NCBI GenBank assembly: GCA_964500415.1
Contig: CAZCOB010000032.1
Span: forward strand, 1-22,488
Direction of reading: 5' to 3'
Length of the DNA stretch: 22,488 nucleotides
From: JAFGPF01 sp964500415
GTDB lineage: Bacteria; Chloroflexota; Dehalococcoidia; Dehalococcoidales; RBG-16-60-22
The translations under genes and the position numbers were made by a program. Below, in pieces: positions 1 to 8,500 of the stretch (position 1 is its first letter; each line of letters opens with the position of its first letter). Under the pieces are notes generated by a model. The model searched no databases. It was not told where the DNA came from and saw only the letters and a program-made list of their open reading frames with translations.

Positions 1-1307
1 AGGTCCATCAGCCGGAAAAGCACGCCGACGGCGTCATTGGCATGGATTGAGGACAGCACCAGGTGGCCGGTCAGGGCGGACTGAATAGCCGTGGTTACCG
101 TATCCGTGTCCCGTATCTCCCCGACGAGTATCACGTCGGGGTCCTGCCTCATGATAGCCCGCAGGCCGCTGGCGAAGGTAATCCCGGCCTTCACGTTCAC
201 CTGGGTCTGATTGATATCCATGAAACTGTATTCTATCGGGTCTTCGATTGTCATGATGTTTCGCTCGTTGCGGTCCAGTTCGTTTATGGATGCGTACAGG
301 GTGGTCGTTTTGCCGGAGCCGGTAGGGCCGCTTACCAGGAACATGCCGAGAGGGCTCTTCAGCATCGCCCGGTAGCTTTTCAGGGCATCGGGCTGAAAGC
401 CGAGTTCGGCCAGTGTAAAAAGGGCCAGCGACTTGTCCAGAATCCTCAGAGTGACCCTCTCCCCGTAAGGTGTTTCCATGGTGGCGGCGCGGATGTCGAC
501 TTCGTTGCCGCCCAGCTTAATAGAAAATTGCCCGTCTTGGGGCCGTCTCTGCTCGGAGATGTCCATCTCGGACAGGATTTTCACGCGCGATATCAGGGCG
601 CTGTGGATATTTAGCGGAAAGGAATACATGTCGTGCAAGATGCCGTCGATTCTGTAGCGAATCCTGAGTCTATCTTCCTGCGGTTCGATATGTATATCGG
701 AAGCCCGGTCCTTGACCGCCTGGGTCACCAGCAGGTCCAGCGTCTCTGCCACCGGTGTCCGGGCGGTTAAAGCCTCGGTATTATCGGTCTTGTCCGCAGT
801 GGCCGGGGTAAACTGGCTTACCTGTTTTTCAATGGCGCCACTCGACCTGTAATTAAGGTTGATAGCGCGTTCGATATCGGATTGGATGCCCAGGGCTACT
901 TCTACCCTCATCTTGGCCATCGCTTTCACGTCTCCTATGGTGCGGATATCCTCGGGGTCGGCCATGACCACCATGAGAGAGTCGTTAACGATATCGAGTG
1001 GAATAAGTGTATGTTTGCGGGCCATATCCTCGGGGATGAGCCGCAGTGCCTGGAGTTGTATCACATGTCTCTTCAGGTCGATTAACGGTAGGTTGAGCTG
1101 GATGCTGCGAACGATAGCCAGTTGCTCGGCCCTGACCAGGCCCTGTTTAAGCAGGATATCGCTCAGTCTTCCTCCCTGCTGTCGCTGCAACGCCAGGGTG
1201 CTCTCCAGTTGCTCCGGGGTGATAAGGTTCTCTCCGACCAGCATTTCACCCAGGCTCTTTTTAGCTAACCTGTCCGTGGTGAAGGGCCTTTGTTTATCGC
1301 TGTCCAC
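1..1307 (-). CDS. pilB: GspE/PilB-family type IV pilus assembly ATPase (3' end cut by window)
   Basis: Cytoplasmic hexameric ATPase that powers pilin polymerisation in type IV pilus or type II secretion systems. I translated 435 residues from the reverse strand; the frame is still open at base 1, so the C terminus is missing. Seen: an N-terminal GspE-N/MshE-like region (LGEMLVGENLITPEQLE near residues 20-37), Walker A GPTGSGKTTT near residue 327, the Asp box (IMTIEDPIEY) near 350, Walker B (DPDVILVGEIRD) near 388 and the His box (SSIHANDAVG) near 420. The GTG start at 1307 has GAGGAG about 7 nt upstream and lies inside the last codons of the receiver gene (14-nt overlap), so translation is probably coupled. 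The Cys-rich zinc region of the family, if present, would be beyond the window. PilB is favoured over GspE because a prepilin gene sits in the same cluster; the symbol is tentative. Confidence 0.93.
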   Translation of the reverse strand, partial: MDSDKQRPFTTDRLAKKSLGEMLVGENLITPEQLESTLALQRQQGGRLSDILLKQGLVRAEQLAIVRSIQLNLPLIDLKRHVIQLQALRLIPEDMARKHTLIPLDIVNDSLMVVMADPEDIRTIGDVKAMAKMRVEVALGIQSDIERAINLNYRSSGAIEKQVSQFTPATADKTDNTEALTARTPVAETLDLLVTQAVKDRASDIHIEPQEDRLRIRYRIDGILHDMYSFPLNIHSALISRVKILSEMDISEQRRPQDGQFSIKLGGNEVDIRAATMETPYGERVTLRILDKSLALFTLAELGFQPDALKSYRAMLKSPLGMFLVSGPTGSGKTTTLYASINELDRNERNIMTIEDPIEYSFMDINQTQVNVKAGITFASGLRAIMRQDPDVILVGEIRDTDTVTTAIQSALTGHLVLSSIHANDAVGVLFRLMD

Positions 1308-1707
1308 CCACTTTCTCCTCAGCCGGTGCGATACGTTTCTTTTGAGCCAGCAGTTTTTCTACCCGACTTACTATTTCCGCCGGAGCGGACGGTTTGGGCA
1401 GGTAATCATCGGCGCCGACTTTCAGGCCGGTATTTTTATCTATCTCCTGGGCTTTGGCCGAGAACATCAGGATGGGCACTTGGGCCGTATCGGCCTCCGC
1501 CCGCAGGCGGTGGCAGATTTCAAATCCATCCATGCCCGGCAGCATGACATCCAGAATGACCAGGTCGGGCGCCTCGTTATGTGCCTTCCTTATCCCTTCC
1601 AGTCCGTTTGAAGCCTGTATTACCGCATAGCCTTCATGCCTGAGTGAGTAATCAACCAGCCTTGAGATAGCTGGGTCGTCTTCGATGACCAGAATTTTCT
1701 TTTCCAT
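1294..1707 (-). CDS. Stand-alone response regulator receiver (REC) protein
   Basis: A 137-aa single-domain receiver, CheY/PilG-like in size, with no DNA-binding or enzymatic output domain. Seen: acidic pair E9-D10/D11 (ILVIEDDP), phosphoacceptor D53 in LVILDVMLPGMDG, the S/T position at S83 (LMFSAKA) and conserved K105 (DDYLPKPS); a short basic/acidic tail follows. The ATG at 1707 is chosen because AAAGGAGG (1716-1723) lies 8 nt upstream; a longer frame reaching 1797 would run through the kinase catalytic domain in another frame and has no comparable site. The start lies within the 3' end of the upstream kinase gene (56-nt overlap) and the stop overlaps the PilB-type ATPase start by 14 nt. 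Inference: a phosphorylation-dependent binding partner acting on the pilus machinery, fed by one of the two neighbouring kinases. Confidence 0.93.
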   Translation of the reverse strand: MEKKILVIEDDPAISRLVDYSLRHEGYAVIQASNGLEGIRKAHNEAPDLVILDVMLPGMDGFEICHRLRAEADTAQVPILMFSAKAQEIDKNTGLKVGADDYLPKPSAPAEIVSRVEKLLAQKKRIAPAEEKVGGQR

Positions 1708-4700
1708 GACCGTTTCCTCCTTTATCGTTGAGCGGCAGGCTAACGCTGAAAGTGCTACCCTCATCCAGTTTGCTTTCCACCCGGATTTGGCCGCCATGCG
1801 CTTCGATTATTTGTTTCGTAATGTATAGTCCGAGCCCGGTGCCGCCTCTGGCGGGTTTGTCTTCGGCTCTGTAAAACCTTTCGAAGAGGTGGTTTAAGGT
1901 TTCTTGGGACATGCCGACACCGCGGTCGGAGACCTGAAATATAAACTCGCCTTTATGTTTCTCAACCTTAACCGTGACACTGCCGCCGGGGTCACTGTAT
2001 TTTATGGCGTTGCTGAGCAGGTTAATGACTACCTGTCTCATTCGTTCGCCGTCAACCTCCATCTCCGGCAGTTGCGCCGGTATGTCTTCATTGAGGGCGA
2101 TGTTCTTGTCGCGGGCCAGGGTATGGAAGCTCTTCAGCGAATCGAAGATGATGTCACGTATTGGTACGAGTAGCTTATTTATCTGGAATCGGCCGGACTC
2201 CAGTCGCGATATATCCAGGAGGCTGTTGATGAGATTACCGAGGTGTGCGGTTTCACCATCGATAATCTGCAGGAATTCCTGCTGGGTATCGGGGTCGGGC
2301 ACTTTACCGCTTAAAATCAGCTTGGTAAAGCCGCTTATCGACTGCAGCGGCGTACGCAGTTCGTGGGAAACATTGGAGAGGAACTCGGATTTCATTTCGT
2401 CGATTTTACGCAGCTTCTCCTCCGCCTCTTTGCGTTCCGTAATGTCTCTCATGATAGCTGTCGTGATACTGGTATCCTCGGTTTTCCTTGATGATGCGGA
2501 AATTTCAATCGGCACCTCGGCTCCGTTCTTCCTGAGACCGAAACCCTCTACTCTCCTGGATGCCTGCTTATTCGAGAGAGCCTTGCTTAAGCTGACCAGC
2601 ATTTTTTTCGCTTTTCCGTACTCTCTCTCCGGGATAATCCTCATGATGGATTGGCCCAGAATCTCCTTTTCCGTATAGCCGAATATTCTCTCCGCCCCCT
2701 GGTTCCATATGATAATTCTCATCTGCGAGTCGGTGGATATAATCCCGTCAATAGAACTGCTGATAAGCTCGCGGTATTTCTCTTCGCTGCTTCTCAGTGC
2801 TTCCTCGGCCAACTTACGCTGGGTTATGGCTGAAGACAGCGCCACCCAGCCATGTCGTTCTCCCCCCTCTTCAATGGCCTGTAAAATTATATCAACCCAT
2901 ACCTCTCCGTATTTGGTCCGGTGCAGTTCTTCTTCCCGGTAGTAGCCGTTATCTTCGAGGGTTTTAAGTTTTTTCTTATTCTCTCCGGGATGGGTCTCTA
3001 CTATTTCGATAACGTCCAGTAATTGTTTTCCGATAGCCTCAGACGCTCTGATTCCGTAAATCTGTTCGCTTATCTTGTTCCATTGCGTAATGGTGAAATC
3101 CGTATCCATCGCTATAATACTTTCATGGATGGACTTGAAAGCAGCATCCGAGAAACGCAGCGCTTCTTCTGCCTTTTTTCTCTCGGTAATATCTGCCGCC
3201 AGTGTTACCCATCCGTGGCGCTCGCCGTTTTCCTCTATTGCCTGGGAGTGGGCGTCAACCCAGACATTACCACAGGCAGTCTGGTGAATCTGCTCCTCCT
3301 GGTTGTAGCCGCGTTCCAGCAGCAGCTTTATACGCTCTTCGTTCTGGCCGGGGTATTCCTCGACCATCTGGATGAGCTCGCCGATAGGTTTACCAATGGC
3401 CTCGGACGCCTTGATTCCATAAACTTGTTCGCTTATCTTGTTCCAATGGGTTATGTTGAATTCATTGTCTATAGCGAAGACGGCATCGTGGATGGAATTA
3501 AAGGCGGCGTTGGAAAAGCGGAGCGCTTCTTCTGTTTTCTTCCGTTCGGTGATATCCGTCGTCACGGAAAGTATGTACGGTTTATTGCCGATATTAATGA
3601 TTTCCGCTGAAAACAACCAGGTGCGTATCTCGCCTGATTTCATGCGGAATTGATATTCCTCGTTGCTGACGATACCCTTTTCTCTTAACATATTGATCAT
3701 CGTGTCGCGGTCTTCTGTGTTTGCCCAGATGCCCAGCTCGGCGGATTTTTCACCGATGATTTCCTCTCTGGTATAGCCGGTAAGGCGGAGAAAAGTGTCG
3801 TTGACCTCCAGCATGGTCCCGTCTCTGAAACTGGATATTACAATTACCTCCGGACTGTGCCGGAATGCTTTGGAAAATTTCTCCTCCGATTCTTTCAGGG
3901 CTTCCTCTGCCTGTTTAAGCTCGGTAATATCGGTTATGGTGTTGATAAAGCACGCTTCTCCACCCAGGGTGATTTGCTCGCAGGAAAACAGCCCGGTGCG
4001 TATCTCTCCAGACTTGTGGCGGATCGCAATTTCCTCGTTGCGGACTCTCTCGTTTTCCCTCGTTTTCTTTACTATTCTGGCGTGGGTTTCTTCATCGGCC
4101 CAGATATTAAGCTCGTTAGCGTTTTGTCCAATCGCCTCTTCCCGGGTATAGCCCGTCATGCGGGTGAAGCTTTCATTGACTTCAATGAAAACGCCGTCTT
4201 TAAGTTTATTAATGGCAAAGAGATTTGCGCTGGAATGAAATGCCTTGGAGAACTTGGTCTCTGACTCCCGTATAGCCTCCTCCGCCCGCTTGCGTTCCGT
4301 AATATCGTGCAATGAAGCCAGGTAAGCAGGTTTGCCTTCCCAGTCGATTTTTACCACATTCATCTCGGCGATGGTCTTTTCTTGACCGGTATGCGTGATT
4401 TCAATCTCCGATGTTTTTCTCACGTCCAGGGGGAAATCGAACGGCTTGTTCAGGAGTTCTTTTTGTTTACGCCCCAGCAGTGATTCTACCGCCGGATTGG
4501 CAAATAGTATGCGCTTGTCCTTGCCAGCGACAACAATAGCATCCGCGTTATTTTCCAGAATTTTGTGCAGATTAGCCTGGATATTGCTTATTTCCTGGGT
4601 ATGCTGCTCCAGCTCCCTCTGCAGGCGGGCACGCTCGATAGCATAGGAAAGGGAGCGTTCCATCTGGGTGCCCTCCAGCTGGCCTTTGACCAGGTAGTCC

Positions 4701-5011
4701 TGGGCCCCTGATTTTACGGCCTTTATAGCGATGGCTTCATCGTCAAATCCGCTTAAAATAATCAGTGGTATTTGCGGTGCCGCGCAGAGTATCTTGGTGA
4801 CGGTATCCAGCCCGTGGCTATCGGGCAGCCCGAGGTCTGATAGAATCAGGTCGGTCTCACCGCTGGCAAGGTGATCCAGGCCGTCCTGGAGTTTTTTTGT
4901 CGGTGTTATAACAAATCGGGCGTTATCGGACCTGGATAGTCTCCTGTTGATTAACTCGATATCGTCCGGATTATCTTCAATTAGCAGGACTCTTATCGTT
5001 TTCTCTTCCAT
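1652..5011 (-). CDS. Soluble REC-PAS(x6) sensor histidine kinase
   Basis: A 1119-aa cytoplasmic kinase with no membrane segment. Domain order seen: receiver at about 5-125 (acidic E12/D13, phosphoacceptor D59 in LILSDLGLPD, K109), then six PAS/PAC units at about 145-245, 250-370, 373-495, 498-615, 619-736 and 741-865, most ending in the PAC-to-coil signature DITERK-AEEAL. A HisKA domain follows with H883 in VSHELRTPL, then HATPase_c with the N box (VVINLLSNAIKYS, 995-1007), G1 (DRGVGM) and G2 (GGTGLGL). An N-terminal receiver makes it a probable intermediate in a relay: it could be phosphorylated or allosterically set by an upstream partner. PAS 4 and 5 resemble each other closely, as do PAS 2 and 3, indicating internal duplication. 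The start has AGGTG about 7 nt upstream and lies 50 nt after the preceding receiver gene. The last about 18 residues (Arg/Gly/His-rich) are encoded in the overlap with the next gene and are not part of the kinase fold. Confidence 0.95.
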   Translation of the reverse strand: MEEKTIRVLLIEDNPDDIELINRRLSRSDNARFVITPTKKLQDGLDHLASGETDLILSDLGLPDSHGLDTVTKILCAAPQIPLIILSGFDDEAIAIKAVKSGAQDYLVKGQLEGTQMERSLSYAIERARLQRELEQHTQEISNIQANLHKILENNADAIVVAGKDKRILFANPAVESLLGRKQKELLNKPFDFPLDVRKTSEIEITHTGQEKTIAEMNVVKIDWEGKPAYLASLHDITERKRAEEAIRESETKFSKAFHSSANLFAINKLKDGVFIEVNESFTRMTGYTREEAIGQNANELNIWADEETHARIVKKTRENERVRNEEIAIRHKSGEIRTGLFSCEQITLGGEACFINTITDITELKQAEEALKESEEKFSKAFRHSPEVIVISSFRDGTMLEVNDTFLRLTGYTREEIIGEKSAELGIWANTEDRDTMINMLREKGIVSNEEYQFRMKSGEIRTWLFSAEIINIGNKPYILSVTTDITERKKTEEALRFSNAAFNSIHDAVFAIDNEFNITHWNKISEQVYGIKASEAIGKPIGELIQMVEEYPGQNEERIKLLLERGYNQEEQIHQTACGNVWVDAHSQAIEENGERHGWVTLAADITERKKAEEALRFSDAAFKSIHESIIAMDTDFTITQWNKISEQIYGIRASEAIGKQLLDVIEIVETHPGENKKKLKTLEDNGYYREEELHRTKYGEVWVDIILQAIEEGGERHGWVALSSAITQRKLAEEALRSSEEKYRELISSSIDGIISTDSQMRIIIWNQGAERIFGYTEKEILGQSIMRIIPEREYGKAKKMLVSLSKALSNKQASRRVEGFGLRKNGAEVPIEISASSRKTEDTSITTAIMRDITERKEAEEKLRKIDEMKSEFLSNVSHELRTPLQSISGFTKLILSGKVPDPDTQQEFLQIIDGETAHLGNLINSLLDISRLESGRFQINKLLVPIRDIIFDSLKSFHTLARDKNIALNEDIPAQLPEMEVDGERMRQVVINLLSNAIKYSDPGGSVTVKVEKHKGEFIFQVSDRGVGMSQETLNHLFERFYRAEDKPARGGTGLGLYITKQIIEAHGGQIRVESKLDEGSTFSVSLPLNDKGGNGHGKENSGHRRRPSYLKAG

Positions 5012-5061
5012 TTTATGGCACCTGAATCATAATGTTATCGGATTACATCTCCTGAAGAAGC

Positions 5062-5508
5062 TCAATCCTGAGCGGGTGATTCGTTTATCAGCAGCCAGTA
5101 GAGTCCTATCTGGCGTACGGCTTCAACGAACTTGTTAAAGTCCACCGGTTTACGGACGTAGCTGTTAGCCCCGCACTTGTAGCCGCTGACAAGGTCCTGC
5201 TCCTCTTTTGACGAGGTGAGGATAACCACCGGGATAAGCCTGGTGTGCTCATTGGCACGCAGGCGCTCCAGTACCTGCAATCCGTCCAGTTTAGGTAACT
5301 TCAAATCAAGTAAAATAAGCCGTGGCTCATCTCGGGCATCGCGGTTAGCAGAGGCCCCCTCGCAGAAGAGATAGTCCAGGGCCTCCACGCCGTCGCGGGC
5401 TACCGCCACATGATTGGCAATTTTGTTCTTGCGGAACGCCCGCATCGTTAGCTCTACGTCATCGGGATTATCTTCTACCAGCAATATTGTTTCATTTCTT
5501 ATAACCAT
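5062..5508 (-). CDS. Rcp1-type stand-alone response regulator
   Basis: A 148-aa single-domain receiver of the type paired with phytochrome-like kinases (Rcp1 family). Seen: ILLVEDNPDDVELT with D13, phosphoacceptor D68 in LILLDLKLPKLDG, T98 in VVILTSSKEEQD, K120 in NSYVRKPVDF, and the C-terminal helix ending in IGLYWLLINE, a hallmark of this subfamily. There is no output domain. ATG at 5508 has AAGGAG 7-8 nt upstream, overlapping the end of the preceding kinase gene, which stops only 12 nt away. That kinase has the SHDLRSPL type of HisKA usually partnered with Rcp1-type regulators, so they are very probably cognate. The next gene downstream is a kinase with a receiver at its own N terminus. 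Confidence 0.95.
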   Translation of the reverse strand: MVIRNETILLVEDNPDDVELTMRAFRKNKIANHVAVARDGVEALDYLFCEGASANRDARDEPRLILLDLKLPKLDGLQVLERLRANEHTRLIPVVILTSSKEEQDLVSGYKCGANSYVRKPVDFNKFVEAVRQIGLYWLLINESPAQD

Positions 5509-5520
5509 TACTGCACTCCT

Positions 5521-8500
5521 TCAATCCAGAGTAAAATAGAAGGTGGCGCCCTTCCCTACGGCTCCTTCCGCCCTGATTGTGCCGCCGTGACGATTGATAA
5601 TTCGCTGCACCGTAGCCAGGCCGATACCGGTGCCGGGGAATTCGGTGCTATCGTGGAGGCGCTGGAAAGCACCGAACAGTTTATCGGTATAGCTCATATC
5701 GAACCCGGCTCCGTTATCTTTCACGAAAAAGGTCTGTTTTCCGTTGTTCCTGCAGGTGCCGAACTCTATCTTTGCCTGCTGCTTCTTGCGCGTAAATTTC
5801 CAGGCATTACTGAGCAGGTTCTCGACCAGGACTCTCAATAGCTGAGGGTCCCCATTAGCGTTCAGTCCTTTATCTATGATGAACTTGGCCCGCCGCCCCG
5901 GCCGCGTCTCTTGAAGCCTGGCGGCAATCTCCTCCCCCAGCGTGCTCAGGTCAACCCGCTCTTTGTGCATTTCGCTTCTGGTCAGGCGGGATAGCCTCAG
6001 CAGACCATCGATGAGTTCTCCCATTTTCTGGCTGGCGTTGCGTAAGCGTTCCAGGTAGTCATGGCCAGTCTCATCGAGTTTATCATGATAGTCTTCCATC
6101 AGTGCCTGACTGAAACCGTCGATGCTCCGGAGCGGCGAACGCAGGTCATGAGAGACCGAGTAGCTGAACGTTTCCAGCTCCTTATTGGTAGCCGCGAACT
6201 GCACGTTGGAATGCTCCAGGTCTGACAGGGCCTGTTTAAGCTTTTCTTCTGCATGCTTGCGCTGGGTAATATCTGAGGCAAGCATCACGCGCCCGTAACT
6301 CACGCCGTTGTCCACGATATCCTGTAAACGCACGTCTACCCAGATGTCTCCTTTCCTGGTACGGTATATCCGCTCATCTTCCCAGTGGCCCTGTTTTTTG
6401 ATATTCTTTATTCTGTCCTGCGTTTCACCGGGGTAGGCTTCCACTATCTCGATAACTTCAAGGAATTTTTTACCAATAGCCTCTGAGGCTTTTATTCCGA
6501 ATAGCTGTTCACTGATTTCGTTCCAGTGTGTTATGTTACCATCCAAATCGGTGACGATAACGCTCTCATGGATGGACCTAAATGCGGCATCCGAGAGGCG
6601 TAAAACTTCCTCGGCCCTCTTGCGTTCGGTGATATCGCTCCAGTTTATTAGTAAGTATTTTAACTTCCCTTCTTTTATTACCGACAATGCGTCTATAGCG
6701 ACCCAGAAACGTTCCCCGTTCTTCTTCTGGAAGATCTGTTCCCCGCTACTGTTGCCACTTTTCATGGTTTCTTTTTGACGGGCTTTGATTTGCGTCCATG
6801 ATTCTTCCGGCCACCACGGGTAAGGGGCTTTTATATTTGTCAAGTCGTCTGGAGCAAAACCGGTGAGTTTTTCAAACGCTGGATTTACATATTTTATTAA
6901 CGTGTCTGGATTTATAACTTCTATTGGATTTGGCGCGTTCTCCAGCAGGCTGGTGCTGAATTCCTCGCTTTCCTTAAGCGCTTCTTCCGCCCGCTTACGC
7001 TCGATAGCAATAGCGGCGATATGGGCCGACCACTCCAGCACCCTGAGGTCTTTGACCTCCGGCTCGCCCGTTTTTTCACTGTAGTTAGCAATGGTGCCGA
7101 GAAGCTCTCCGGTGGACGAGAGGATGGGTTGCGACCAGCAGGCAAACAGCCCGTAAGCGATGGCTTGTTCGGCCACTTCTTTCGGGAAAAGGGTACTGTT
7201 CTCAATATCCGGGGCGATTACCCTTTCCTTGGAATAAGCTGCAGTTCCGCAGGTTCCCAGGTTCGGTCCTATCGGTATCCCGTTCTCCATAAGTTTATTG
7301 TAGCCGGTGGGCAGATTCGGGGCGGCTGCCGGTAACAGCAATTCCTTTGACGAATCATAAAGTAGCATAGAGCCTTTGATAGAGGGGTCATGAGATTCGC
7401 CCAGGCGTACGATGGCGTCCAGCACTTCGCTTAATTGTGCCCCCTGTCCCATCAGCGTAAGCACGTGATTTTCATCGAGCTGCCATTTTTCCGCCCGTTT
7501 ACGTTCGGTAATGTCGACAGTTATAGAGATAATACACGGTTCGCCGCGAATCGTTAGTTTTTCGGCTGAAAACAGCCAGTTGCGTATTTCACCCGATTTT
7601 ATGCGGAATTCAAATTCTTCATTGTAGACCCTGCCCTGTTCTTTTAAAATCTGCAACATACGGATACGGTCTTCTGCCTTTGCCCAGAAGTTGAGTTCGG
7701 TTGACGTGTGCCCGATTATCTCTTCCAGAGTGTAGCCGGTGATAAGAGTGTGACTGTTATTAACTTCAATGAATTTTCCATCGTTGACCGTAGTGATTGC
7801 CATGGTGTTAGGGCTGGAGCGGAAGGCTATAGAAAACTTTTCCTCTGATTCTCTCAAGGCCTCCTCCGCCCGCTTACGCTCGATAGCAATAGCGGCGATA
7901 TGGGCCGACCACTCCAGAATCCTGAGGTCTTTGACTTCCGGCTCGCCCGTTTTTTCACTGTAGTTAGCAATGGTGCCGAGAAGCTCTCCGGTGGACGAGA
8001 GGATGGGTTGCGACCAGCAGGCAAACAGCCCGTAAGCGATGGCTTGTTCGGCCACTTCTTTCGGGAAAAGGGTACTGTTCTCAATATCCGGGGCGATTAC
8101 CCTTTCCTTGGAATAAGCTGCAGTTCCGCAGGTTCCCAGGTTCGGTCCTATCGGTATCCCGTTCTCCATAAGTTTATTGTAGCCGGCGGGCAGATTCGGG
8201 GCGGCTGCCGGTAGCAGTAATTCCTTTGACGAATCATAAAGTAGCACCGAGCCTTTGATAGCAGGGTTATAGGACTCTCCCAGGCGAACGATGGCTTCCA
8301 GCACTTCGCTTAATTGCGCTCCCTGTCCCATCAGCGTAAGCACGTAGTTTTCATCCTGCTGGAGCTTTTCCGCCCGTTTACGTTCGGTAATGTCGACAGT
8401 TATAGAGATAATACACGGTGCGTCGCGAATCGTTAGTTTTTCGGCTGAAAACAGCCAGTTGCGTATTTCACCCGATTTTATGCGGAATTCAAATTCTTCA

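Noticed and set aside
1708..1797. Longer N terminus for the receiver gene
   Set aside because: The extra 30 residues are the kinase catalytic domain read in another frame; a strong ribosome site marks ATG 1707.
1294..5011. A single hybrid kinase-receiver gene broken by a frameshift
   Set aside because: The frames differ by one base, but the receiver has its own AAAGGAGG and a clean receiver N terminus. Two genes is the simpler reading, though a former fusion cannot be excluded.
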